Source: Nocardia thailandica NBRC 100428 (GTDB taxonomy: Bacteria > Actinomycetota > Actinomycetes > Mycobacteriales > Mycobacteriaceae). Taken from it: DNA of 64,000 bases. Positions within the stretch are counted from its first letter, which is position 1, and each line of letters starts with the position of its first letter. Of this stretch, positions 1-7,465 are shown in pieces. A program made the position numbers and the translations under genes. The stretch lies in NCBI RefSeq assembly GCF_000308795.1, contig NZ_BAGK01000238.1:1-64000 (forward strand). The letters are read 5' to 3'. The notes under the pieces are model-generated. The model ran no database searches. It had not been told where the DNA came from and was given only the letters and a program-made list of their open reading frames with translations.

Positions 1-510
1 TGATACACCGCCCGCGAAGGCGCCCGTGTCCCTCGCCTCACGTCCCGCCCCGGCACCGCCCGTCAGCCCATGGGACTCCGGCCGCTGGCCACCCCACGGA
101 CCCGTCATCGGCACCGGCATCACCCCGGACGCCGCCGCGGGCACGCTAGTCCGCGGAGCACCCCACAGCGGCTGCGGCTCGGGAACCACGCCGGGGCCGG
201 AGCCGGTATCGGCTGCGCCCGGCGACCCGTCCCCGCCGCCCGTGGTCGGGGCAGTCGCTGGCTCGGCACCTTCGGGCACCCGCGCGCTCACCGGCGACTC
301 GTCCTGCTCGGACGTAGTGCCCGGGCGCGCTGACCAGGCGCCCACCGGAACACCCGAGGGCGGCGTGGCGACCGCGCTCGTCTCCCCCGCGTCCACCAGC
401 TGATCCCGCAGCAGGGCCAGGTCTCCGCCGAGCGTGTTCATCCGGTCGGCGAGGGTGCGGAACTCGCCCGAGAGGCGGCCGACCAGGGCCGGATCGAGAG
501 AAGTGTTCAT
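1..510 (-). CDS. N-terminal part of a DUF2339-like protein (runs off left edge)
   Basis: The reverse frame is open from an ATG at 510 down to base 1, about 170 codons, so the gene is cut by the window edge. A GAGGA ribosome site lies 8 nt before this ATG; a second in-frame ATG at 519 has no spacing to any ribosome site. The protein starts with a short amphipathic helix (DPALVGRLSGEFRTLADRM) and continues as a long Pro/Ala/Gly/Thr-rich linker. This arrangement resembles the N-terminus of actinobacterial DUF2339 membrane proteins, whose multi-spanning part would lie outside the window. The family call rests only on the first 45 residues. Confidence 0.5.
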   Translation of the reverse strand, partial: MNTSLDPALVGRLSGEFRTLADRMNTLGGDLALLRDQLVDAGETSAVATPPSGVPVGAWSARPGTTSEQDESPVSARVPEGAEPATAPTTGGGDGSPGAADTGSGPGVVPEPQPLWGAPRTSVPAAASGVMPVPMTGPWGGQRPESHGLTGGAGAGREARDTGAFAGGVS

Positions 511-587
511 GACACTCATCCTCGGCGCGGGGCCGCGGGCTGCCATGAGTAGAAACCCCCGGTCGCGGGCCGGGAACTACGTGATCG

Positions 588-1241
588 TCAGCGGTAGCCC
601 ATGAGTTTGCGCCACTGGGCCATGAGCGGGTGCTTGGCGGTGACCGAGCCGAGGCGGGTGCGGCCGTGCACGATCACGTGCAGCGGGCCGATGGGCGGGC
701 CGGTACGCACCTTGTTGGTGGCACTCGAGCCGATCAGATCGAGGCCGTTGAGGTCGACCGTCGCGGCCTCGGGCAGCATCAGGGTCAGCGAGCTGCACAC
801 GTCGTCGACCCGGATCTCGACCACCTGCGTCTGCATGACGGCCTCGGTGAAGTCGAGTGTCACCCCGGACAGGATGTTGTTGAGGTGCAGGACCGGCGGC
901 ACGTGCCACGGGCCGCGCCGCTGCACGCCCGACAGCCTGCTGCGGATGACGTCGTGCCCGGAGTGTCCGGGGCGCACCGCCGCCGGACGTGGCCGGGGCG
1001 CGGCGGGGACGCCGGACACCCGGACCCCGGGCAGGTCGACGAGGACCGCGTTGAGGTCGGCGCGGGTTCGCGCGGCCAGCGCGGTGTCCATGCGCTCGGT
1101 GAACTCGCCGAGCGAGAGCATGCCGAGACCGACCGCCCGCTGCAGCAGTTCGCCGACGTGTTCGCGTTCCGCATCGGAGACGCGCAGGTCACGGTCGCCG
1201 ATGGGGGCGCCGGAGGTGGAGAGGGATTCGGGACCGCCCAT
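588..1241 (-). CDS. DUF1707 (SHOCT-like) domain protein
   Basis: 217 aa. Residues about 17-70 (DRDLRVSDAEREHVGELLQ, then a GEFTERMDTALAARTRADL stretch) match the DUF1707 domain, a short helical module at the N-terminus of many actinobacterial proteins. The C-terminal half (about 120-217) is a beta-rich segment like the C-terminal domain of LiaF/YvqF-type cell-envelope proteins. No membrane segment is obvious. A TACCCT -10 (complement of 1249-1254) sits 7 nt before the ATG and there is no ribosome site, so a leaderless transcript is likely. It lies next to a two-component system that may share its envelope-sensing role; function is unknown. Confidence 0.75.
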   Translation of the reverse strand: MGGPESLSTSGAPIGDRDLRVSDAEREHVGELLQRAVGLGMLSLGEFTERMDTALAARTRADLNAVLVDLPGVRVSGVPAAPRPRPAAVRPGHSGHDVIRSRLSGVQRRGPWHVPPVLHLNNILSGVTLDFTEAVMQTQVVEIRVDDVCSSLTLMLPEAATVDLNGLDLIGSSATNKVRTGPPIGPLHVIVHGRTRLGSVTAKHPLMAQWRKLMGYR

Positions 1242-1248
1242 GTCATCG

Positions 1249-1254
1249 AGGGTA
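1249..1254 (-). promoter_or_regulatory. -10 element of a leaderless promoter for the DUF1707 gene
   Basis: TACCCT on the minus strand, 7 nt from the ATG at 1241. The same TAnnnT-N6/7-start pattern recurs before many genes in this window. Confidence 0.4.
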
Positions 1255-1290
1255 GCCAGCGGGGGCGGTCGCGGACATCAGGGCAAACCC

Positions 1291-1944
1291 CTATTCCAGT
1301 CCCTGTTCGATGGCGTAGCGGGTGAGTTCGACGCGGTTGGCCAGCTGGAGTTTGCGCAGGGTGGCCTGCACGTGGTTCTCCACGGTGCGGTGGGACAGGC
1401 CGAGGCGGGTGGCGATCTGCTTGGCGGACAGTCCCTTGGCGACCATGCGCAGGACTTCGGTCTCCCGGTCGGTGAGCGAGGGCCGATGCGGCCGGTCCGG
1501 TTCGGCCGGTGCGGTGGCCATCCGCCGGTATTCGCCGAGTACGAGCCCGGCGAGCCCCGGCGTGAACACCGGCTGCCCGGCGTGGGTGGCGCGCACGGCG
1601 TCGACCAGCTCGGCCGCGGACGCGCTCTTGACCAGATAACCGCTGGCCCCGGCCTTGATGGCGTCGAGGACGTCGTCGCGTTCGGCCGAGGCCGACAGCA
1701 CGAGGACGCGGCTGTGCGGGGACACCCGGAGCACCTCGGCGGTGGCGGTCGCGCCGCTGCCGTCGGGTAACTGCATGTCCATGAGCACCACCGCCGGTCG
1801 CACGGCGGCGGCCCGGCGGCCCGCCGCGCCGACGCTGTCGGCGGTGGCGGCGACGGTGAAGCCCGCCTCGGCGAGGTCGCGGGAGACCCCGTCGCGCCAC
1901 ATCGGGTGGTCGTCGACCACCATGACCGTGATCTCGTCAGCCAT
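1291..1944 (-). CDS. LuxR/NarL-family response regulator
   Basis: 217 aa. Receiver domain at about 6-120 with the acidic pair D11/D12, the phospho-acceptor D56 in VVLMDMQLPDGSG, and the conserved Lys in GYLVKSAS. A LuxR-type helix-turn-helix occupies about 150-212 (LTDRETEVLRMVAKGLSAKQ). It overlaps the 3' end of the upstream histidine kinase by 8 bp, so the two are cotranscribed and probably translationally coupled. It is a DNA-binding output regulator; the stimulus and target genes are not visible here. Flanking genes encode envelope and membrane proteins, so a cell-envelope signal is a reasonable guess only. Confidence 0.92.
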   Translation of the reverse strand: MADEITVMVVDDHPMWRDGVSRDLAEAGFTVAATADSVGAAGRRAAAVRPAVVLMDMQLPDGSGATATAEVLRVSPHSRVLVLSASAERDDVLDAIKAGASGYLVKSASAAELVDAVRATHAGQPVFTPGLAGLVLGEYRRMATAPAEPDRPHRPSLTDRETEVLRMVAKGLSAKQIATRLGLSHRTVENHVQATLRKLQLANRVELTRYAIEQGLE

Positions 1945-3118
1945 GACTGTTCCTGTCCCCTCGCGGAATCCGGAATTCCCATTCGGTGCCGTCGTCGTCG
2001 GTCAGCAGGTCGGCGGTGCCGCCGAGTTCGGTGATACGGCCGACGATGGACCGCGAAACGCCCATCCGGCCTTCGGCTCTGGCCGCGTCGAGCCGTCCCG
2101 CCGGGATGCCGGGGCCGTCGTCGCGGACCGCGACGACCAGTTCGTCGCCGGTGTCCTCCAGCAGGACATAGGCTTTCGCGCCCGGCCCGGCGTGCAGGGT
2201 CACGTTCGACAGGGCCGTGGCCACCGCGGCGGCGATCTCCTTCGCCGTCCACGACGCCGCGAGCACCGGCTCGCCGGGCGTGGCCACCGAGACCGACGGG
2301 GTGGCCTGGGCGGTCAGGAGGGGACGCAGGTCGACCTCGGCGGCGTCGGTCTCCGGGCGGGCGGCCTGCTCGGAGATCAGCACCCGCAACGCCACCTCCT
2401 GCTCGCCTGCCCGATCGGCCAGTTCGGTGGCCGCTCCGCCGATCTCGGTGCCGCGGCGTTTGATGTAGGCCAGGACCTGCAGCACGCCGTCGTGTACCTG
2501 CCTGGACAGGCGTTCGCGTTCCTCGGCGGCCGCGGTCAGCCGCAGCGCCCGCTCGAGCTGGCGCTGGGCGCGCTGGGCGGTGTCGGCGGCCAGCCCGAGC
2601 GCGAGGCCGACCGACACGAGCACCGGAGCGGTGGCGTCGCCCCAGACGTCCTGTCCCCACTGCTCGCGCACCGTCACCACGACCGCGGACATCAGCAGGC
2701 CCGACGCCACGCCTGCCACCGGGCCGAGCAGGATCGCCATCGAGATGACCGAGTTGGCGATCCACAGCGTGGTCGGCAGGGTCTGATGGCCGTGATACCA
2801 GTCGTAGTCGGCGACGAGCCGGGTCGAGGCGATGAGCGCGATGGTGACCACCTGGTCGCCGACGACCACCCAGCCCCGGATGCGGGCCGCCGCGGCGGGG
2901 AAGTACCACTGCGACAGCAGCAGCGCCGACACCCCGGACCAGATCGCCATCACCGCGACGAGCACCCAGCTCAGCCGCTGGTTCTCGTAGTAGGGCACCG
3001 ACGCGATCTGCTGGCCGACGGCGTAGAGCAGGGTGACCAGGCGGAAGGCCTGGGCGGCGCGCCACAGCGGCGCGGTCGCCACCTCGGTGGCGGCGAGGTC
3101 AGCGGTGTGGGTCCGCAT
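1937..3118 (-). CDS. NarL-type sensor histidine kinase
   Basis: 393 aa from the ATG at 3118; the frame continues upstream but that part is antisense to another gene. About five or six hydrophobic segments fill residues 20-180, followed by a HisKA_3 dimerisation helix with the phospho-accepting H209 in ERLSRQVHDGVLQ, and a HATPase domain whose G-box is VRDDGPGIPAG near 345-355. No PAS or GAF domain is seen, so sensing is probably by the membrane part, as in MacS-type kinases. Its start overlaps the stop of the AI-2E transporter gene by 20 bp and its end overlaps the response regulator, giving a compact three-gene unit. Confidence 0.9.
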   Translation of the reverse strand: MRTHTADLAATEVATAPLWRAAQAFRLVTLLYAVGQQIASVPYYENQRLSWVLVAVMAIWSGVSALLLSQWYFPAAAARIRGWVVVGDQVVTIALIASTRLVADYDWYHGHQTLPTTLWIANSVISMAILLGPVAGVASGLLMSAVVVTVREQWGQDVWGDATAPVLVSVGLALGLAADTAQRAQRQLERALRLTAAAEERERLSRQVHDGVLQVLAYIKRRGTEIGGAATELADRAGEQEVALRVLISEQAARPETDAAEVDLRPLLTAQATPSVSVATPGEPVLAASWTAKEIAAAVATALSNVTLHAGPGAKAYVLLEDTGDELVVAVRDDGPGIPAGRLDAARAEGRMGVSRSIVGRITELGGTADLLTDDDGTEWEFRIPRGDRNSHG

Positions 3119-4346
3119 CCGGGGCGCCGCTCTCCCCGGCGCCCTCCCGGCGCAGGGTCTCGGCCACGTCGAAACGATCAGGCACCGGGTTGTCGGCCTG
3201 CGCCGAATAGAGTCTTCGATCCTCGCCCTGTAGCTCGCTGTAGAGCTCCTGCGGACTGTCGGAGAGCAGGTAGCGCACGGCCGTGTTCGCCACGGCGACG
3301 AACGGCACCGCGAGCAGCGCCCCCGCGATCCCACCGACGACCAGGCCCGCGGCGATGGCGAGGACCACGGCCAGCGGGTGGATGCTCACCGCGCGGCCGA
3401 GCAGCAGCGGCTGGAGCACGTGCCCCTCGAGCTGCATCACGGCGACGATGATGCCGAGCACGATCAGCGCGGTGACCGGGCCCTTGGTGACCAGCGCGAT
3501 GAACACGGCGATGAACCCGGCGAAGAAGGCACCGATGATCGGGATGAACGCGCTGATGAACACCAGCGACGCCAGCGGCAGCGCGAGCGGCACGCCGAGG
3601 ATCGCCAGACCCGCGCCGATACCGATGGCGTCGACCGCGGCGACGACGACGGTGGCCCGCACGAAGCCGACCAGCGTCCCGAACCCCAGCTCACCGGCCG
3701 TGCGCACCTTCTCCCGGTGCGGGGTGGGGATGATCCGGGTGACGAAATGCCAGATCTGGTCGCCGCCGTACAGGAAGAAGATGAGGACGAACAGCGTCAG
3801 GAACGCGCCGGTCAGGATGTGGCCGATGGCGGTCGCGGTGGTGAGCGCGCCGCTGGTCAGCCCGTCGCGGTTGTCCTGGATGGTGCGCACGATGGTGTCG
3901 CCCGCGTTGCGGATCTGCTCGTCGCTCAGGTGCGCTGGCCCGTTGATCAGCCAGTCCTGCACCTTGTGGACGCTGTCGGTGACCTCGTTGGACAGCCGGG
4001 GCACGCCGTCGACGAACTGCTCCACGACGAAGGTGAGGATGCCCGCCAGCACGCCGATCGACCCGACCAGCGAGACGAACACCCCGAGCGAGCGCGGGAT
4101 ACCGACCCGCTGCAGCCAGTCGACCAGCGGCGCGAGCAGCGCGGCGGCCAGCAGCGCCAGCGCCATCGGGATGACCACCGAGGCGAATTTCTGCACCAGC
4201 ATCCCGAGCGCGAGCAGCGCCGCGAAGATGACGAGCAACCGCCAGCTCCACGCCGCGCCCTTGCGCACGAGCGGGTGCACCGCCTCGGCGTCCCCACGCA
4301 GGAGTGCGGACACGGCGGCAGGTGAATCCGTCTTCTGGTCGGTCAC
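3099..4346 (-). CDS. AI-2E family (PerM/YdiK-type) membrane transporter
   Basis: 415 aa from a GTG at 4346. The protein has the family's layout: a pair of N-terminal membrane helices (about 35-85), a long periplasmic/helical stretch with two more, and a C-terminal block of four or five helices (about 230-350), ending in a charged tail of roughly 60 residues. Members export small molecules or protons/sodium; the substrate cannot be told from sequence. A TAGGCT -10 lies 7 nt before the GTG with no ribosome site, so the mRNA is probably leaderless. It is divergent from the adenylate cyclase gene with only 39 bp between starts and is first in the transporter-kinase-regulator unit. Confidence 0.85.
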   Translation of the reverse strand: MTDQKTDSPAAVSALLRGDAEAVHPLVRKGAAWSWRLLVIFAALLALGMLVQKFASVVIPMALALLAAALLAPLVDWLQRVGIPRSLGVFVSLVGSIGVLAGILTFVVEQFVDGVPRLSNEVTDSVHKVQDWLINGPAHLSDEQIRNAGDTIVRTIQDNRDGLTSGALTTATAIGHILTGAFLTLFVLIFFLYGGDQIWHFVTRIIPTPHREKVRTAGELGFGTLVGFVRATVVVAAVDAIGIGAGLAILGVPLALPLASLVFISAFIPIIGAFFAGFIAVFIALVTKGPVTALIVLGIIVAVMQLEGHVLQPLLLGRAVSIHPLAVVLAIAAGLVVGGIAGALLAVPFVAVANTAVRYLLSDSPQELYSELQGEDRRLYSAQADNPVPDRFDVAETLRREGAGESGAPDADPHR

Positions 4347-4385
4347 GTTCGTGAGCCTATCGGTCCGAACGCTAGATTGGTGATC
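4347..4385. promoter_or_regulatory. Back-to-back leaderless promoters (AI-2E transporter / adenylate cyclase)
   Basis: Two -10 elements point outward in a 39-bp gap. TAGGCT on the minus strand (4354-4359) is 7 nt from the transporter GTG, and TAGATT on the plus strand (4373-4378) is 7 nt from a cyclase GTG at 4386. Only 13 bp separate them, so polymerases probably cannot occupy both at once. Confidence 0.45.
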
Positions 4386-5942
4386 GTGTCGGCGCCACTG
4401 GAAGCGGTCAAACAGACCATGCGAACGCGCTGGCCGCTGTATCTGACCTCGATGCTGCTGGCCAACGCCTTCGGCGCCGTGCTCGTCTGGGCCTTCATCC
4501 AGTACGGCCTTCCGGTGCCCGAGGGCGACCCGCGGGGCGTCAGGGAGAACTCGCTGATCGCGCCCCTGATCGTGTTCGGCGTCGCGGGCGTGCTCAGCGT
4601 CGTCGCCTCGTCGCTGATGCTGCGCCCGGTCATGCGCTGGCAGATGCGCGGCGGGCCGCCGAGCAGGCAGGAGCAGATGGCCGCGCTGCACGCGCCGCTG
4701 CGCCAGGCCATCCTGCACCTGATCCTGTGGATCGTCGGCGGCGGCGTGCTGGCCGCGCTGATCATCGTGGAGTCGCCGGAACTGGCGGGCGCGGTCATCG
4801 TGACCGAGTGCATGGCCGCGACCATCGTGTTCGGCTTCACCTACATGCTCGGCGAACGCATCCTGCGCCCGGTCGCCGCCGAGGCGCTGACCGAGGGCAC
4901 CTTCGACCACACCCTCACCCCCGGTGTCGGCACCCGCATGGCCATGACCTGGGGCATGGGCACGTTCGCGCCGACCATCGCCATCGTGCTGCTGTGCGTC
5001 ACCCAGATCTCGTCCGACGTGAAGTTCTCGGCGCAGTCGCTGGCCGTGTCGATCCTGCTGCTGTGCGGCGTGGTGATCATGCAGGCGCTGGCGCTGTCCA
5101 TGCTGACCGGTTCCTCCATCTCCGACCCGGTGCGCCAGCTCTCGCAGGCCATCAACCGCGTGCAGGCGGGCGCGCTGGACGTGCAGGTCGAGGTGTTCGA
5201 CGGCTCGGAGATCGGGCTGCTGCAGGTCGGCTTCAACCGCATGATGGACGAGGCCGCCAAGCGCAGGCGGTTGCAGGAGCTGTTCGGCCAGCACGTCGGC
5301 GAGGAGGTCGCCCAGCGCGCCCTCGACTACGGCACCGAGCTGGGCGGCGAGACCCGCTTCGTCGCGGTCCTGTTCGTCGACATGGTCGGCTCGACCGCGA
5401 CGGCGGCCGAGCGACCGCCGACCGAGGTCGTCAGCCTGCTCAACGAGTTCTTCCGGGTGGTGGTCGAGGTGATCGACCACCACCACGGTTTCGTCAACAA
5501 GTTCGTCGGTGACGCGGCGCTGGCCATCTTCGGCGCGCCCCTCGACCGTCCCGACGCCCCGACCGCCGCCCTGGCCGCCGCCCGCGAACTGCGGGAGGCG
5601 TTGCGCGAGGTGGCCGGTCTCGACATCGGCATCGGCGTCTCGGCGGGCCTCGCGGTCGCGGGCAACATCGGCGCCGCGAATCGTTTCGAATACACGGTGA
5701 TCGGCGACCCCGTCAACGAGGCCGCCCGGCTCACCGAACTGGCCAAAGATCGACCCGGCCGCGTCCTCGCTTCGGGCAGCGCGCTGTACTTCGCCGACGA
5801 AAGCGAGCAGGAACATTGGGACACCGGCGACGAGGTTCAGCTACGCGGCAGACGCCGCAAGACCCTGCTGGCCTGGCCGAAGGGGACTGCTGTCGCGGCC
5901 GACGGCGAAGACCTCGACGAACCGGCGCGTTCGTTAGGCTGA
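4386..5942 (+). CDS. Membrane-bound class III adenylate cyclase with HAMP domain
   Basis: 518 aa from the GTG at 4386; TTG 4377 and GTG 4380 are alternative starts. About six membrane helices occupy residues 20-235, then a HAMP linker (about 235-295), then the cyclase catalytic domain (about 315-490). Visible catalytic features are the metal-binding Asp in VLFVDMVGST, the second Asp in NKFVGDAALAIFGAP with its adenine-contacting Lys, and the YTVIGDPVNEAARL segment carrying transition-state Asn and Arg. The architecture matches mycobacterial Rv1318c/Rv1319c/Rv1320c-type cyclases. It makes cAMP at the membrane. The next gene follows after 4 bp, so the two are likely cotranscribed. Confidence 0.9.
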   Translation: MSAPLEAVKQTMRTRWPLYLTSMLLANAFGAVLVWAFIQYGLPVPEGDPRGVRENSLIAPLIVFGVAGVLSVVASSLMLRPVMRWQMRGGPPSRQEQMAALHAPLRQAILHLILWIVGGGVLAALIIVESPELAGAVIVTECMAATIVFGFTYMLGERILRPVAAEALTEGTFDHTLTPGVGTRMAMTWGMGTFAPTIAIVLLCVTQISSDVKFSAQSLAVSILLLCGVVIMQALALSMLTGSSISDPVRQLSQAINRVQAGALDVQVEVFDGSEIGLLQVGFNRMMDEAAKRRRLQELFGQHVGEEVAQRALDYGTELGGETRFVAVLFVDMVGSTATAAERPPTEVVSLLNEFFRVVVEVIDHHHGFVNKFVGDAALAIFGAPLDRPDAPTAALAAARELREALREVAGLDIGIGVSAGLAVAGNIGAANRFEYTVIGDPVNEAARLTELAKDRPGRVLASGSALYFADESEQEHWDTGDEVQLRGRRRKTLLAWPKGTAVAADGEDLDEPARSLG

Positions 5943-5946
5943 GCCG

Positions 5947-7035
5947 GTGACGGCCGACGGTGACCTCGCGGGCGAACCGGCCACGCCACCGGCCGCGCGT
6001 TCACCGCGCCGCCGCTTCCGGTGGCTGAAATGGGTGCTCGGCGTGGTGCTGGTCGCCCTGCTCGTCGCCGAAGGCGCCTACCTGTGGCCCCGGCTGCACG
6101 AGTCCTGGCAGAAGCTGACCGAGATCCACTGGGGATGGCTGGCGCTGTGCGTCTGGTTCCAGGCGCTGTCGATGAGCGGCTTCGGGCGGGTGCAGAAGCA
6201 ACTGCTGCACGCGGGCGGGGTGAACGTCGGCCAGGGGAAATCGGTCTCGGTGGTCTACGGCGCCACGGCCATGTCGGTGACGCTGCCCGCCGGCCAGGTC
6301 TTCTCCACCGCGTTCACCTACCGCCAGACCCGCAAGTGGGGCGCGAGCCCGATCGTCGCCTCCTGGCAGCTCGTGTTCTCCGGCGTCGTCGCCGCGGTCG
6401 GGCTGGCCCTGCTCGGCGTCGCGGGCACCGCGCTGGTCGGCAACCGGATCGGGGTCAACCTGATCGTCTCGCTGCTGGCGCTCGGGGCGCTGCTGTTCGC
6501 GGGCAACTACGTCTCCCGGCATCCCGGCACCCTCGAGGCCGTGCTGCGCCGGGCCCTCGCCCTGGTCAACCGGCTGCGCAAGAAACCGGCCGACACCGGG
6601 ATCGCCGAGCTCGGCGAGATCCGCAGGCAGCTGGAGTCGGTCGACCTCGGCCGCCGCGACGCCACCCTGGTCGGTTGCTGGGCGCTGGTGCACCGCTTCG
6701 CCGATGTGGCCTGCCTCGGCGCGGCCTGCTACGCGGTGGGCGCCGACCCCAAGCTGTCCGGCCTGCTGATCGCGTTCACCGCGGGCAAGGCGGTCGGCTC
6801 GATCCCGTTCGCGCCCGGCGGCATCGTCTACGTCGACGCGACGCTGATCTACGGCCTCACCGCGACCGCGGGCCTGGCCGCCTCGCAGGCGGTGGCCGCC
6901 GCCTTCGTCTACCGCCTGGTGAGTTTCATCCTCGTCGCGGTGGTCGGCTGGATCGTGTTCGCCTTCCTCTTCCGTACGCCCGAGGCCGGAGATGCCGAGT
7001 ACGAGAAGGAGTTCGAGGAGCGCAGGCCGCTGTGA
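5947..7035 (+). CDS. LPG synthase/YbhN-type flippase-domain membrane protein
   Basis: 362 aa from a GTG 4 bp after the cyclase stop. About eight hydrophobic segments span residues 25-340. The family's conserved features are present: an early Gln-rich helix (WFQALSMSGFGRVQKQLL), a glycine-rich segment, and GKAVGSIPFAPGGIVYVDA near the C-terminus, typical of the MprF flippase domain and of lysylphosphatidylglycerol synthase transmembrane proteins. No soluble synthase domain is present, so it may move a lipid or lipid-linked intermediate across the membrane rather than make lysyl-PG. Translational coupling to the cyclase is likely. Confidence 0.8.
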   Translation: MTADGDLAGEPATPPAARSPRRRFRWLKWVLGVVLVALLVAEGAYLWPRLHESWQKLTEIHWGWLALCVWFQALSMSGFGRVQKQLLHAGGVNVGQGKSVSVVYGATAMSVTLPAGQVFSTAFTYRQTRKWGASPIVASWQLVFSGVVAAVGLALLGVAGTALVGNRIGVNLIVSLLALGALLFAGNYVSRHPGTLEAVLRRALALVNRLRKKPADTGIAELGEIRRQLESVDLGRRDATLVGCWALVHRFADVACLGAACYAVGADPKLSGLLIAFTAGKAVGSIPFAPGGIVYVDATLIYGLTATAGLAASQAVAAAFVYRLVSFILVAVVGWIVFAFLFRTPEAGDAEYEKEFEERRPL

Positions 7036-7099
7036 TTGCACTGGTCAGGGCATATCCCTTCCGGCGCGTACAAGATCAGCGGTGACTAACCTTCTCTCT

Positions 7100-7462
7100 G
7101 TGAGAAATGTGGCCCCCTTCGCCGTCGACGTCGTTCTGGTCATCGTCTTCTGCGCCATCGGCAGGCGCAGCCACGACGAAGCGATCCTGGCCGGCCTCGC
7201 GAAGACCGTGTGGCCCTTCGCGATCGGGCTGATCATCGGCTGGGCCGTCGCCGCGGTCACCGCGCGCCGGCTGTTCGGGCGGCTGGACGGCACGGCCCTG
7301 TGGCCGACGGGCGTGCTGGTCTGGCTCGGCACGCTCGCCGGCGGCATGGTCCTGCGCGCGGTGAGCGGCCAGGGTGTCGCCGTCAGCTTCGTGATCGTGG
7401 CCGCGTGCGTGCTCGCCCTGTTCCTGCTCGGCTGGCGCGCCGCCATCCGCGCCCTGCGCTGA
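7100..7462 (+). CDS. DUF3054 family four-helix membrane protein
   Basis: 120 aa. Four hydrophobic segments (about 5-22, 32-52, 68-88, 94-114) and the family signature FCAIGRRSHDEA near the N-terminus. I chose the GTG at 7100 because a TAACCT -10 (7087-7092) lies exactly 7 nt before it, which fits a leaderless message; an in-frame GTG at 7082 is the alternative and has no ribosome site. DUF3054 proteins are common in actinobacteria and their role is unknown. Confidence 0.8.
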   Translation: MRNVAPFAVDVVLVIVFCAIGRRSHDEAILAGLAKTVWPFAIGLIIGWAVAAVTARRLFGRLDGTALWPTGVLVWLGTLAGGMVLRAVSGQGVAVSFVIVAACVLALFLLGWRAAIRALR

Positions 7463-7465
7463 GGG

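Noticed and set aside
26..403. Plus-strand ORFs in the first 400 bp
   Set aside because: They are antisense to the DUF2339-like gene, which has a ribosome site and a conserved-looking N-terminus.
4347..5816. Long open frame continuing upstream of the AI-2E transporter gene on the minus strand
   Set aside because: It is antisense to the adenylate cyclase coding region; composition (Arg/Gly/Ala/His-rich) is that of a GC-rich shadow frame. The real start is the GTG at 4346.
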